DNA of 46,539 nucleotides from Alkaliphilus sp. NP8 (GTDB lineage Bacteria; Bacillota; Clostridia; Peptostreptococcales; Natronincolaceae), in the NCBI GenBank assembly GCA_015978205.1, contig JADWMM010000004.1, forward strand, positions 1-46,539. Direction: 5' to 3'. The notes beneath the pieces were generated by a model. The model saw only the letters and a list, made by a program, of their open reading frames with translations. It was not told where the DNA came from and did not search any database. Below are positions 36,401 to 45,849 of the stretch, piece by piece. Positions within the stretch are counted from its first letter, which is position 1; each line of letters starts with the position of its first letter. The position numbers and the translations under genes are program-made.

Positions 36401-37684
36401 ATGGTTATACATGTAGTTAAACCCGGAGAAACCTTATTTTCTATAGCTAATTTATATGGAACAAGTATACAAAGTCTTATAAAAGATAATGGATTAGAAG
36501 ATATACCTTATTTAATAACTGGCCAATCTTTAGTAATTACTCAAGAACAAATACTATATACAGTGCAGCCCGGTGATACTATTTTCTCAATTGCTAGAAA
36601 ATTTAATACAACACCTGCAGCTATATTAAACTTTAACAATATATCTCACCCTAATGAAATTTTCGTAGGTATGATATTAGTAATTCCTCAAACAAATGGT
36701 GTCAAAAATCCTATTGAAATAAATGGATATATTGTACCGGGTACTGAAGATGTAAACATAGAAATAGTTAATGAAACAGCCCCTTACTTAACTTATATTA
36801 CACCATCAAACTACGTCGTAAATAGAGACGGTAGTTTAAAACCTTTAGATGATGATGCAATAGTAAATAATTCTTTAAATTATAACGTTGCACCATTAAT
36901 GAGTATTAGTAACGAAGGAGAGTCTAATTTTGATCCAGACCTAGCTCACCATATTTTTATTGATGAAGAAATACAAAACATACTTTTTAATAATATATTA
37001 AATACTATACAGAATAAAGGATATTATGGATTAAATATTAATTTCGAAAGATTATATCCTGAAGATAGAGAGCTATATAATGAATTTTTAAGAAATGCTG
37101 TTGAGTTTTTTCATCAATATGGCATACCTGTTTCTACTGCTTTAGTTCCTAAAACTTATGATATGACTACTGGTGAATGGTGGGGTGGTCACGATTATAA
37201 AGCTCAAGGAGAAATTTTAGATTTTGTTATAATAATGACCTACGATTGGGGATGTATAGCTTGTCCTCCTATGGCAGTTGCACCTATTCCTGAAATAAGA
37301 AAAGTTCTAGATTATGCAGTTACAGTTATTCCAAGAGAAAAAATATTAATGGGAATTCCTTTCTATGGCTTTAACTGGACTCTTCCTTTTAAGTCAGGTG
37401 ATACTGCAACTTTAGTAGATTATATATCTGCACTTCAAATAGCTGCAAGATATGGTGTTAGTATACAATATGATATAGAAGCTGAAGCTCCATTTTTTAA
37501 TTATATTGATGAATCCGGTGCAGAGCATATTGTATGGTTTGATGATGCTAGAAGCTTTAAAGCTAAATATAATTTAGTCAATGAGTATGGGTTAAGAGGG
37601 GTTAGTTACTGGTCATTAAATTCTGAAGCACCTCAAAATTGGCCTGTAGTTAGTAGCATGTTTAATATAGTTAAATTAATATAA
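36401..37684 (+). CDS. LysM-GH18 spore cortex/coat hydrolase-like protein (SleL/YaaH type)
   Basis: The 427 residues have two N-terminal LysM domains (about 2-45, HVVKPGETLFSIANLYG, and 52-96, YTVQPGDTIFSIARKF). A GH18 barrel follows, as in spore proteins that cleave cortical muramic-lactam peptidoglycan. The catalytic stretch reads GLNINFERLYPED: Glu216 is kept, but the Asp two residues before it is Asn214. The barrel continues with VIIMTYDWG, KILMGIPFYGFNW and GLRGVSYWSLN. AAAGGAG lies 11 nt before the ATG. There is no signal peptide, as is usual for coat proteins assembled from the mother cell. Confidence 0.9.
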   Translation: MVIHVVKPGETLFSIANLYGTSIQSLIKDNGLEDIPYLITGQSLVITQEQILYTVQPGDTIFSIARKFNTTPAAILNFNNISHPNEIFVGMILVIPQTNGVKNPIEINGYIVPGTEDVNIEIVNETAPYLTYITPSNYVVNRDGSLKPLDDDAIVNNSLNYNVAPLMSISNEGESNFDPDLAHHIFIDEEIQNILFNNILNTIQNKGYYGLNINFERLYPEDRELYNEFLRNAVEFFHQYGIPVSTALVPKTYDMTTGEWWGGHDYKAQGEILDFVIIMTYDWGCIACPPMAVAPIPEIRKVLDYAVTVIPREKILMGIPFYGFNWTLPFKSGDTATLVDYISALQIAARYGVSIQYDIEAEAPFFNYIDESGAEHIVWFDDARSFKAKYNLVNEYGLRGVSYWSLNSEAPQNWPVVSSMFNIVKLI

Positions 37685-37775
37685 TAATTAGTTTTAGTTA
37701 ATATAATTTAAAACATACTGTATTTTCAGACATAAATTTCAGTATTTTCAAAATAGTAGAATCTTTCTATTAAGC

Positions 37776-37804
37776 TTGTAAACTCTTTTCAAAAAGCCTA
37801 TAAT
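37776..37804 (+). promoter_or_regulatory. Promoter of ilvE
   Basis: The plus strand has a -35 TTGTAA (37776-37781), a 17-bp spacer and a -10 TATAAT (37799-37804), about 50 bp upstream of the ilvE ATG. Confidence 0.75.
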
Positions 37805-37853
37805 ATATGTTGTAAGGTTTAATAAAATCAACATATATATAGGAGGAATCCAA

Positions 37854-38879
37854 ATGAGTAAAACTGTGGATATTGATTGGAGTAAATTAGGATTCAGTTA
37901 CATGAAAACAGACCTTCGCTATGTATCTAAATGGTCAAATGGCGAGTGGGATGAAGGTAAATTAGTAGAAGACAACAAACTAGCTATAAGTGAATCTTCT
38001 ACAGCTCTTCATTACGGACAACAATGTTTTGAAGGTTTAAAAGCTTACAGAACAAAAGACGGTAAAGTTCAATTATTCAGACCAGACCGTAACGCAGCTA
38101 GATTAAACGATAGTTGTAACCGTGTTTTAATGCCTGAAGTACCAGAAGAGAAATTTATCGATGCTTGTATTCAAGTAGTTAAAGCTAATGAGCATTTTGT
38201 TCCACCATATGGTACTGGTGGTACTTTATATCTTCGTCCATTTGTTATAGGTGTTGGCGATAACTTAGGTGTAAAACCAGCTCCAGAATTTATATTCTGT
38301 GTATTCGCTGTTCCAGTAGGTGCATACTTTAAAGGTGGAATGGCTCCAGTTAACTTCATTACTTCAGACTTTGATAGAGCTGCTCCATACGGTACAGGTG
38401 CTGCTAAAGTTGGAGGTAACTACGCAGGTAGCCTTATGCCTCATGAAGAAGCAGTTAAAAATGGTTTCGCAGATTGTATTTACTTAGACCCTGCAACTCA
38501 TACAAAAATTGAAGAAGTAGGTGCTGCTAACTTCTTCGGTATAACTAAAGATAATAAATTTATAACACCTAAATCACCATCTATTCTTCCAAGTATTACC
38601 AAATACTCTTTACTACACGTAGCTAAAGAATATTTAGGATTAGAAACAGAAGAAAGAGATGTACTTATTGACAATTTAGATGAATTTAAAGAAGCTGGAG
38701 CTTGTGGTACAGCTGCAGTTATAACTCCAATCGGAGGAATACAACACAAAGGAAATCTTCATGTTTTCCATAGCGAAACAGAAGTTGGTCCTGTTACTAA
38801 GAAATTATATGAGACTCTTTGTGGAATTCAATTCGGTGACGTTGAAGCTCCAGAAGGATGGATTGTAGAAGTAAAATAA
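37854..38879 (+). CDS. ilvE: Branched-chain amino acid aminotransferase
   Basis: This PLP enzyme transfers the amino group between Leu/Ile/Val and 2-oxoglutarate. The 341 residues are of the longer fold-type IV BCAT type. Signatures are [41 protein letters not shown] with the PLP lysine, [12 protein letters not shown] and [15 protein letters not shown] strong AGGAGGAATCC site precedes the ATG. It is monocistronic, with its own promoter and a 20-bp-arm terminator. Its codon use is less AT-biased (more GGT, TAC, AAC), suggesting high expression. Confidence 0.95.
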   Translation: MSKTVDIDWSKLGFSYMKTDLRYVSKWSNGEWDEGKLVEDNKLAISESSTALHYGQQCFEGLKAYRTKDGKVQLFRPDRNAARLNDSCNRVLMPEVPEEKFIDACIQVVKANEHFVPPYGTGGTLYLRPFVIGVGDNLGVKPAPEFIFCVFAVPVGAYFKGGMAPVNFITSDFDRAAPYGTGAAKVGGNYAGSLMPHEEAVKNGFADCIYLDPATHTKIEEVGAANFFGITKDNKFITPKSPSILPSITKYSLLHVAKEYLGLETEERDVLIDNLDEFKEAGACGTAAVITPIGGIQHKGNLHVFHSETEVGPVTKKLYETLCGIQFGDVEAPEGWIVEVK

Positions 38880-38894
38880 TATAATATAATTATT

Positions 38895-38936
38895 AAAAAC
38901 TATAAAGAGTTAAATTTAACTCTTTATAGTTTTTTT
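38895..38936 (+). terminator. Terminator of ilvE
   Basis: An almost continuous 20-bp palindrome (38895-38914 with 38915-38934) ends in a run of seven T on the plus strand. Confidence 0.92.
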
Positions 38937-39030
38937 GTGCTGCAGATATTTTTATTATTTAATCACTCACTATTTTAAAATTATTACATATTATGAAGTG
39001 GTAAATACTTTTTTTAGGTGGTGATTGAAT

Positions 39031-40362
39031 ATGGAATATATAAATTCTTTTTATGGTTTTAAAGAACTGGTTGTAGGTACAGATACAAAAATTCCATTAA
39101 AAAATAAAAAGTACATAACTGCTATTAATTTTGACAATGCTGCCACCACTCCTCCCTTTAAACATGTATTAGATGAACTAGTAAAATTCTCTCCTTGGTA
39201 CTCATCTATACATCGTGGTGCAGGATACAAATCTCAACTTTCTTCTAACCTTTATGATAATGCAAGAAATATAATAGCTAAATTTGTAGGATCAGATATA
39301 GAATATAATTCAATAATCTTTGTAAAAAACACAACTGAGGCACTTAATAAACTTTCTAACAAACTACTTCCACTATATAAAGATGATATAATTCTGTCCT
39401 CTTTTATGGAACATCATTCAAATGATTTACCTTGGAGAAATAAATATACTATGGATTATATATCTATAGATAAATACGGTCGATTATCTATGCATGATTT
39501 AAAAAATAAATTAGAAAAATATGATGGAAAGGTAAAGTTAGTTACTGTTACAGGTGCTTCTAATGTTACTGGATACATTAACCCTATACATGAAATTGCA
39601 GAGTTAGTTCATAGCTATGGAGCACAAATATTAGTAGATGGTGCTCAGTTAGTTCCACATGCTCCTATAGACATGAAACCCTTAAATGATCCTGGTCATA
39701 TAGACTACCTTACTTTTTCTGGCCATAAAATGTATGCACCTTTTGGTTCTGGTGTTTTAATAGGACCAAAAAATGTTTTTAAAGAAAGTCCTCCTGATTA
39801 TTCCGGTGGAGGTACTGTACGAATAGTTACACCTGATACTGTAACCTGGCTAGATCCTCCAGAAAGAGAAGAAGCGGGTACTCCTAATGTTATAGGAGTT
39901 TTAACTATAACATGGGCTATAGAAGTATTAAACAAAATAGGAATGAATGCTGTAGACAATTACGAAAAAATGTTAACACGTCATGCTTTAGATAGTTTGC
40001 AAAATATCCCTTTCATTGAACTGTATAATAATTCAGCAGATACAGAAAATAGAGTTAGTATTATTCCTTTTAATATTAAAGGACTACATCACGAAATATC
40101 TGCAAATGCACTTTCTAATGAATTTGGTATCGCAGTAAGAAATGGTTGTTTCTGCGCACAGCCATATGTTCAAAAGCTATTAAATATATCACCAGAGGAC
40201 ACAAAAAATCATATTGAAGATCCTACACTACCTCTTCCCGGAGTAGTTCGATTAAGCTTTGGCATATATAATACTATCGAAGAAATAAATATTTTAGTAA
40301 AAGCACTTTACCAGATTTCTTCAAATAGAAAATTTTATTATGAAAAATATAAAAGTAAATAA
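39031..40362 (+). CDS. Class V aminotransferase, cysteine desulfurase-like
   Basis: This fold-type I PLP enzyme of 443 residues resembles SufS/CsdA. It has FDNAATTPPF, HRGAGYKSQLSS, KNTTEALNKL, MEHHSNDLPWR, DGAQLVPHAPID, and the PLP lysine in LTFSGHKMYAPFGSGVLIG. VRNGCFCAQPYVQKLL near the end carries two cysteines in the region of the persulfide loop. The start is taken as ATG 39031, 9 nt after AGGTGG; a TTG at 39025 is too close to the site. It is followed by a DsrE-family gene, so a sulfur-transfer role is likely. It is not part of a suf or isc operon here. Confidence 0.85.
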   Translation: MEYINSFYGFKELVVGTDTKIPLKNKKYITAINFDNAATTPPFKHVLDELVKFSPWYSSIHRGAGYKSQLSSNLYDNARNIIAKFVGSDIEYNSIIFVKNTTEALNKLSNKLLPLYKDDIILSSFMEHHSNDLPWRNKYTMDYISIDKYGRLSMHDLKNKLEKYDGKVKLVTVTGASNVTGYINPIHEIAELVHSYGAQILVDGAQLVPHAPIDMKPLNDPGHIDYLTFSGHKMYAPFGSGVLIGPKNVFKESPPDYSGGGTVRIVTPDTVTWLDPPEREEAGTPNVIGVLTITWAIEVLNKIGMNAVDNYEKMLTRHALDSLQNIPFIELYNNSADTENRVSIIPFNIKGLHHEISANALSNEFGIAVRNGCFCAQPYVQKLLNISPEDTKNHIEDPTLPLPGVVRLSFGIYNTIEEINILVKALYQISSNRKFYYEKYKSK

Positions 40363-40513
40363 TAATCTTGTACTTTATAAATAAACTTTAAAATACATAT
40401 TCTTTAATTTAATTTTAAATTTTAAACCTTTGGGCAAAATAAATACAGACTCTATTAAGATGAATTTTAAACTTAAACTGAACGCTAAGTAATTGTTCAA
40501 AGGAGGTATATAT

Positions 40514-40993
40514 TTGGAAAATAAAAAAATGAATCTACTCATGTTTAGTGGGGAATACGATAAGGCAATGGCAGCCCTTATATTAGCAAACTCCGCAAGA
40601 GAAATGGATGTTGATGTAACCATGTTTTTTGCATTTTGGGGTTTATGTTTATTAAGAGAACCAGAAAAGGTTACTATGGATAATAAAACAATACACGAAA
40701 AAATGTTGAACTCTATGACACCTAAGGGAGCAGAAGATCTTCCTTTATCTAAAATGAATTTCAGCGGTATAGGAAAAGAAATGATGTTGGAAATGATAGA
40801 AGATAATAAAGCACCTCGTTTAATAGACTTTTTAAATGGAGCTAGAAAAAAAGGTGTTAAATTTTGTGGTTGTAAGTTATCTATGGAGATTATGGGCTTT
40901 ACAAAAGAAGAGTTAATTCAAGAATTACAAGTAATTGATGCAAAATCTTATTTAAAAGATGCACTAGAGGCTGATATGCAGCTGTTTATATAA
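40514..40993 (+). CDS. DsrE/DsrF/DrsH-like sulfur-carrier family protein
   Basis: The 159 residues start MNLLMFSGEYDKAMAALILA after a short basic lead. VTMFFAFWGLCLLR and the cysteine pair in VKFCGCKLSMEIMGF are the features of DsrE-like proteins (peroxiredoxin-family DsrE2 subgroup), in which the Cys carries a persulfide. The start is TTG 40514, chosen because AAAGGAGGT lies 6-7 nt upstream. It is 150 bp after the cysteine desulfurase-like gene in the same direction, which suggests donor and acceptor. Confidence 0.85.
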   Translation: MENKKMNLLMFSGEYDKAMAALILANSAREMDVDVTMFFAFWGLCLLREPEKVTMDNKTIHEKMLNSMTPKGAEDLPLSKMNFSGIGKEMMLEMIEDNKAPRLIDFLNGARKKGVKFCGCKLSMEIMGFTKEELIQELQVIDAKSYLKDALEADMQLFI

Positions 40994-41076
40994 TTTATAT
41001 ATAATTGATTTATATTCCCTATTTTACCTCGTATTTAAACATAAATTGTGTGAAAAATATATATGAGGTGATAAAA

Positions 41077-41241
41077 ATGAAGAAAAAACAGTCTAAACAA
41101 ACCTTTGATAAAAACTTTTTTAAAGAAATGAATTATGAAATAGCTGGGGATATTGGTGCTATAGATAACGAAGATATGATGAATAACAAAAAACTAAATT
41201 TTGAAACTAGTAAAACAAATAAAACTAAAAAGAAAAAATAA
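41077..41241 (+). CDS. Small basic protein, possibly spore-related
   Basis: The 54 residues run MKKKQSKQTFDKNFF, then KEMNYEIAGDIGAID, and a lysine-rich end KTNKTKKKK. TGAGGTGAT lies 6 nt before the ATG. The NYEIAGDIG segment resembles the first helix and GPR-protease site of alpha/beta small acid-soluble spore proteins (typically KYEIAxExG), but the second SASP motif is absent. It is followed by a strong terminator. I cannot assign a function. Confidence 0.65.
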   Translation: MKKKQSKQTFDKNFFKEMNYEIAGDIGAIDNEDMMNNKKLNFETSKTNKTKKKK

Positions 41242-41274
41242 TATATATATCTAACATGCTAATTAATTTTTTAA

Positions 41275-41312
41275 AAAAGGCCTTATGAATAGATTTATTC
41301 ATAAGGCCTTTT
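41275..41312. terminator. Bidirectional terminator
   Basis: A perfect 16-bp stem (41275-41290 with 41297-41312) and a 6-nt loop has A and T runs on both sides. It ends the plus-strand sulfur cluster. Confidence 0.92.
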
Positions 41313-41340
41313 AATTTATTACACATATTTTAATATAAAC

Positions 41341-41383
41341 TATAATTAACTATATTTATAGATTTTAAATATAGTTAATTATA
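41341..41383 (-). terminator. AT-only hairpin downstream of the cyclodeaminase gene
   Basis: A perfect 18-bp inverted repeat (41341-41358 with 41366-41383) consists almost wholly of A and T. It may terminate the minus-strand gene that ends at 41403, backed up by the terminator at 41275-41312. Confidence 0.5.
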
Positions 41384-41402
41384 AAGTTTAATTTGCTTTA
41401 CA

Positions 41403-41945
41403 TTATATAAACTGTAATTTCTCTATTATTTTCTCTTCAAAATCTTTGTCCTCTATATACATTAAATTAAATTTTATATGATGTATCAACGAATCAAGAG
41501 TAACTCTTGCCATAAGCAATGCTGCTACTCCATCAGTTACCAAACTACTATTCCCTTCTTGTATAGTTTTCTTTATCATATTAATCATATCGGATATTTT
41601 TATAGCCATTTCTAAAGGTATATTAACAGAGTTTTTATAGTATTCTTGTATATCATCCTTATTATTTTTCTGAGCATCTATTACTTTTTTGTAAGCATTG
41701 CTATCTACATCCATATAATCTAAAAACTCTTTTCTCGCATCTGAAGCTATTTTAATGACTTTGTTCATATAATCCTTTACTTCTTCAGATTTATTCTTAT
41801 TATTTAAAGTGTGTGTTGCTACCATTTCTATAAGAGCAACACACGAAGCAGCGCATAAAGCTGCTGTACAGCCTCCTGCTGGAGTTTTAGGTTTAGTTGC
41901 AATATCATTTAAAAATTCATCTATAGATTTATGAGCTATTTTCAA
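41403..41945 (-). CDS. Cyclodeaminase/cyclohydrolase family protein (FTCD C-terminal type)
   Basis: This 180-residue helical protein is homologous to the cyclodeaminase half of formiminotransferase-cyclodeaminase and to methenyl-THF cyclohydrolase FchA. It has SIDEFLNDIATKPKTPAGGC, TAALCAASCVALIEMVA, DSNAYKKVIDA and SLVTDGVAALLMARVTLDS. It likely acts on one-carbon tetrahydrofolate. The frame extends to 42026, but TTG 41945 is preferred because AAGGAGG lies 8 nt upstream and the fold starts there. Confidence 0.85.
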   Translation of the reverse strand: MKIAHKSIDEFLNDIATKPKTPAGGCTAALCAASCVALIEMVATHTLNNKNKSEEVKDYMNKVIKIASDARKEFLDYMDVDSNAYKKVIDAQKNNKDDIQEYYKNSVNIPLEMAIKISDMINMIKKTIQEGNSSLVTDGVAALLMARVTLDSLIHHIKFNLMYIEDKDFEEKIIEKLQFI

Positions 41946-42082
41946 AATGTTTGCCTCCTTATCTAGCAAATATATACTTATTATGTCTAAATAATAAAAT
42001 ATAAATTCTATTATGAAAATACTCACCTTTACTATTTATAAGAACATGTTTATATAAATTAATTTACCATTACATCTACCTT

Positions 42083-43282
42083 TTAATCTATTTGCTCATT
42101 ACCTAAAAAGTTCAACGAATTTTTAACTTGCAGAGCTACTCCTATAGGTAAACATTCCTCATCTATATCGAAAAGAGAGTAATGAGCCCCATGTATAATT
42201 CCTTTTTGGTTATTTCTGCATCCTAATTTGTAATAAGCTCCTTGTACTTTTTCAGCAAAATATGCAAAATCCTCTACACCTAAACTAGCTTTTTTTAATA
42301 TATGAACCTTATTAGAGCCTAAAGTTTTTTCTGCATTTGTTTTTACACCGTCTACAATTTTATCTGTATTAATTAATGCTGTATAACCTTCTTTAACAAT
42401 AAATTCTGCTTCTCCACCCATAGCCTTTGCTACATTTGTTACTACTTCTTTTATCCTATTTATTACTAAGGATCTAATGTTATTATCTAAAGTTCTTACA
42501 GTACCGACTAATTCTACTTTATGCGCAATTATATTTCCCTGGGAGCCTCCATTTATAGTTCCTATAGTGACTACTGAAGAATCTCTAGGATCTACATTTC
42601 TACTGACAATGCTTTGCAATGATGTAAGCACTTGACCAGCCATATTTATTGCATCTACTCCATCATGTGGATATGCTCCATGACTATTTTTTCCATGGAG
42701 AATTATTTTAATAGTATCTGAAGATGCATTCATTTGCCCATATTTAACTCCAATTTCACCTACTTCTATATCTGGATCTACATGCAAGCCGAATACTGCA
42801 TCTACCTTAGGTTTTTCCATTACACCAGCTTCGATCATAGGTTTAGCTCCACCTACAGTTTCTTCTGCTGGTTGAAAAATTAATTTTACATTACCCTTTA
42901 ACTCATTTTGCTTATTCTTAAGTATTCTTGCAGCTCCTAGAAGGATAGCCATGTGAGCATCATGACCACAAGCGTGCATTTTATTAGGAATAGTAGATTT
43001 ATAAACTACATTTTTTTCATCTTGAATAGGAAGGGCATCCATATCTGCCCTAAGTGCTATAGTTTTACCATTAGTTTTACCAGAAATAATTCCTACAACA
43101 CCTGTGTTTGCTATTCCTTTTTCATATTCAATTCCTAACTCCTCCAAATATTCAACAATTTTATCTCTAGTCCTAAATTCTTCCATTCCTAGCTCAGGAT
43201 TCATGTGAAAATCTCTTCTAATTTCAACCATCCAATTTTTTAGCTTTTTTGCTTCATCTAAAATTGAGCATGATTTTTCCAT
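42083..43282 (-). CDS. M20 family metallo-amidohydrolase
   Basis: The 399-residue aminoacylase/amidohydrolase resembles HipO, AmaA and DapL-pathway deacetylases. Visible features are RRDFHMNPELGMEE, LRADMDALPI, the metal-binding MHACGHDAHMAILLGAA, FQPAEETVGGAKPMIEAG and a C-terminal SLGVEDFAYFAEKV metal-site region. AAAGGAGAG lies upstream. Its ATG overlaps the stop of the LD-carboxypeptidase gene by one base (TAATG), so the pair is translationally coupled. The substrate is probably an N-acyl amino acid or peptide; lysA nearby makes a diaminopimelate role possible but unproven. Confidence 0.92.
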   Translation of the reverse strand: MEKSCSILDEAKKLKNWMVEIRRDFHMNPELGMEEFRTRDKIVEYLEELGIEYEKGIANTGVVGIISGKTNGKTIALRADMDALPIQDEKNVVYKSTIPNKMHACGHDAHMAILLGAARILKNKQNELKGNVKLIFQPAEETVGGAKPMIEAGVMEKPKVDAVFGLHVDPDIEVGEIGVKYGQMNASSDTIKIILHGKNSHGAYPHDGVDAINMAGQVLTSLQSIVSRNVDPRDSSVVTIGTINGGSQGNIIAHKVELVGTVRTLDNNIRSLVINRIKEVVTNVAKAMGGEAEFIVKEGYTALINTDKIVDGVKTNAEKTLGSNKVHILKKASLGVEDFAYFAEKVQGAYYKLGCRNNQKGIIHGAHYSLFDIDEECLPIGVALQVKNSLNFLGNEQID

Positions 43283-44211
43283 TATATCGTTCCACTCTCC
43301 TTTACTATAATTTCTCCTTTATCTGCATCTATATATGTACTTAATCCAAAAGGAAGAGTTACTTTCGGTGTACAATGACCTGCTTTTAAATTATAAATAG
43401 TTGGTTTTTTATAAGGTGAAATTACATCTTTAAATACATTCATTAAACTTAAACTTTTTTTAGGATTTTCAGCTTCACAATCATTCCAGTCCCCTAAAAC
43501 AATTCCATTTGCTTCTTCAAGCTTTCCTGCTAAAGCTAATTGAGCAAGCATTCTCTCTACTTTTTCAGGGGTTTCTCCTATTTCCTCTAAAAATAATATT
43601 TTTCCTTTTGTATCAATTTCATAGGGTGTTCCCATTGCAGCTGTAATCAAAGCTAAGTTGCCTCCAATAATTGCTCCAGTAGCTTTTCCTCCAACAATGC
43701 GTTCTACTCCTATCCCTGGTGGATTACAAATATTGTCCATTGGCCTTTTATCTATAATAGCTCTTAAAAATTCTTTTTTAGAAAATTTGTCTAATCCAGA
43801 TGCAATATCTGAAGCTGCCATAGGGCCATGGAAGGTTACTAAGTTACTAATCTGATTCATAGCAATATGTAAAACTGTAATATCACTGTAGCCTACAAAT
43901 ACTTTAGGATTTTTTCTGATTAGCTGAAAGTCCACTTTATCTAATAACCTAGATGCTCCATAACCTCCCCTTAAGCATATAATTCCGTCTATTTTTTTGT
44001 CTGAAAACATGTTGTTTAAGTCATTTGCCCTTAACTCAGGTTCACCTGCCAAATGGCCATATTTAGCAAAACAACTTGGTGCCAATTTTACATTAAAGCC
44101 TAAATTTTCTAGTTGCTGCTTTGCTAAATTTACTTCATTTTCCGAAACTGGACTTGAAGGTGCTACTATTCCTACAGTATCTCCTAGTTTTAAAGCTTTT
44201 GGTTTAATCAT
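43282..44211 (-). CDS. LD-carboxypeptidase family serine peptidase (S66)
   Basis: The 309 residues match LdcA/MccF proteins. KLGDTVGIVAPSSPVSE is at the N-terminus, LRGGYGASRLLDKVDF follows, and the nucleophile Ser is in VFVGYSDITVLH. The downstream FLEEIGETPEKVERML and KAGHCTPKVTLPFG regions carry the Glu and His of the triad. Members cleave the L-Lys/mDAP-D-Ala bond in peptidoglycan recycling or detoxify peptide antibiotics. It is coupled to the M20 gene and lies 55 bp downstream of lysA, from which a terminator separates it. Confidence 0.92.
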   Translation of the reverse strand: MIKPKALKLGDTVGIVAPSSPVSENEVNLAKQQLENLGFNVKLAPSCFAKYGHLAGEPELRANDLNNMFSDKKIDGIICLRGGYGASRLLDKVDFQLIRKNPKVFVGYSDITVLHIAMNQISNLVTFHGPMAASDIASGLDKFSKKEFLRAIIDKRPMDNICNPPGIGVERIVGGKATGAIIGGNLALITAAMGTPYEIDTKGKILFLEEIGETPEKVERMLAQLALAGKLEEANGIVLGDWNDCEAENPKKSLSLMNVFKDVISPYKKPTIYNLKAGHCTPKVTLPFGLSTYIDADKGEIIVKESGTI

Positions 44212-44235
44212 CTAATCCTCTCCCTTAAAAATAAA

Positions 44236-44264
44236 AAATAAGGACTACATTAGTCCTTATTTAT
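44236..44264 (-). terminator. Terminator of lysA
   Basis: An ATAAGGACTA/TAGTCCTTAT stem with a 3-nt apex and A/T tails lies between lysA and the LD-carboxypeptidase gene. Confidence 0.85.
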
Positions 44265-44266
44265 AT

Positions 44267-45604
44267 TTATGCTCCAAATGTTAATTTTTTGCTTTGAATA
44301 TTATCTAAATGTTCTGGAATCCTTTCTTTATTTAACAAGTCTTCATACTTTTCTCTTTCTACTATAAGCTCTGGTTGTCCCTTGCTAATTAATACTACTC
44401 CTGGCCTTGGTAATCTATTATAATTACTTGCCATAGAATAGTTATAAGCACCTGTATTAAAAACTGCTAAAATATCTCCAGACTCAACTTTTGGTGTTTT
44501 TAAATCCCAAATTAAAATATCTCCAGATTCGCAGCATTTACCTGCTATAGTTACAACTTCCTCTAATTTTTGGTTAGCTTTGTTAGCTACAGCTGCATCA
44601 TACTTTGCTTTGTATAACGCAGGTCTTGGATTGTCTGGAAGTCCACCATCAACACTTATATATTTTCTTACATTTGATATTTCTTTAATAGAACCAAGTG
44701 TATATAAAGTAATACCAGCTTCTCCTACAATCCATCTACCTGGCTCTATAATAACTGTTGGAATATCTAAATCAGCTTTAGTAAACTCTTGTTCTATAGT
44801 TTTCATAATAGGATTTATAAAGAAAGATGCAGGTTTTGTTTCTTCATCCTCTTCAGTATGAGAAATACCAAATCCTCCTCCAGTATTTAGTTCCTCTGTA
44901 GCAAAACCTAATTCATCTTTTAAATCTTTTATTAGTTTTACTGCAACCTTAATAGCTGCTACATGTGAATCAATTTCAAATAGCTGTGAGCCTACATGAA
45001 AGTGAAATCCTTTTAAATCTATATTATTAGAATCCATTGATGCTTTTACTACAGACTCTATAATTCCCTTTTCTAATGGAATTCCAAATTTAGAATCTTT
45101 TTGGCCCGTAGTAATATACTCGTGAGTTTTTCCGCCTACTTCAGGAGTAATTCTAAAAAGTATTTTTACTTTCTTACTTTTTTTCTTTGCTATGTCCTCT
45201 AGCATATCTAATTCGTATATATTATCTACAATAATTCTTCCAACATTATTGTCTAATGCTAAAGTTAACTCTTCATAAGATTTATTATTCCCGTGAAACA
45301 TTACTTTTTCCATAGGAAAGTCTGCTTTTATAGCAGTGTATAGCTCCCCTCCAGAAACTACATCTAAACCTAATCCTTCTTGCTCTATAATTTTACACAT
45401 AGCCATAGTTAAAAATGCTTTGCTAGCATATGCTGCTTTAGTGTTAGGATACTCCATTAAAAAATTTTCTCTAATATCTTTACATTTATTTTTAATTCTA
45501 TCCTCTGAAACAACGTATAAAGGTGTACCAAAGTTTTTTGCAAGTTTTACAGTGTCACAATTATCAAATATTAAGTTTGCATTATTTTGATTTTGTAAAT
45601 ACAT
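44267..45604 (-). CDS. lysA: Diaminopimelate decarboxylase
   Basis: This PLP enzyme makes L-lysine from meso-diaminopimelate. The 445-residue fold-type III barrel has TKAAYASKAFLTMA with the PLP lysine, GLDVVSGGELYTAI, FHGNNKSYEELTLA, KGFHFHVGSQLFE, ELNTGGGFGI, IEPGRWIVGEAGITLY, CCESGDILIWD and FNTGAYNYSMASNYN. AAGGAGATG lies 7-8 nt before the ATG. It is monocistronic by its terminator. No lysine riboswitch is visible upstream. Confidence 0.96.
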   Translation of the reverse strand: MYLQNQNNANLIFDNCDTVKLAKNFGTPLYVVSEDRIKNKCKDIRENFLMEYPNTKAAYASKAFLTMAMCKIIEQEGLGLDVVSGGELYTAIKADFPMEKVMFHGNNKSYEELTLALDNNVGRIIVDNIYELDMLEDIAKKKSKKVKILFRITPEVGGKTHEYITTGQKDSKFGIPLEKGIIESVVKASMDSNNIDLKGFHFHVGSQLFEIDSHVAAIKVAVKLIKDLKDELGFATEELNTGGGFGISHTEEDEETKPASFFINPIMKTIEQEFTKADLDIPTVIIEPGRWIVGEAGITLYTLGSIKEISNVRKYISVDGGLPDNPRPALYKAKYDAAVANKANQKLEEVVTIAGKCCESGDILIWDLKTPKVESGDILAVFNTGAYNYSMASNYNRLPRPGVVLISKGQPELIVEREKYEDLLNKERIPEHLDNIQSKKLTFGA

Positions 45605-45798
45605 ATTTTCACATCTCCTTAAAATAACTATACTTTTAAATCCTTTTTATGTGAATTTATTAATATAAATCTTTAACACAATTTAATTAATTGTTATTAG
45701 TTTAAATCATTTAAAAATAATTTTCAATAATTATATATATATTCTAAAAAATAAATAATTTAGTTATATGAAAATGTGTTATATGCGATGTAGTTTGA
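45605..45798. other. Divergent intergenic region lysA / methyltransferase
   Basis: About 245 bp of AT-rich DNA that must hold the lysA promoter on the minus strand, which I could not pin down, and the plus-strand promoter described separately. No conserved leader RNA was recognised. Confidence 0.4.
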
Positions 45799-45804
45799 TA
45801 TAAT
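45796..45804 (+). promoter_or_regulatory. Extended -10 promoter of the methyltransferase gene
   Basis: TGATATAAT on the plus strand is a TGn extension plus a perfect TATAAT (45799-45804), about 45 bp before the ATG. No good -35 is present, as is usual for extended -10 promoters. Confidence 0.5.
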
Positions 45805-45849
45805 ATTAATAAATAATTTCATTTAACTATAATACAAAAGGAGAAATTT

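Noticed and set aside
45605-45849. Lysine riboswitch upstream of lysA
   Set aside because: The spacer is AT-rich with no AGAGGNGC-type core or multi-helix junction, and the lysA leader appears short.
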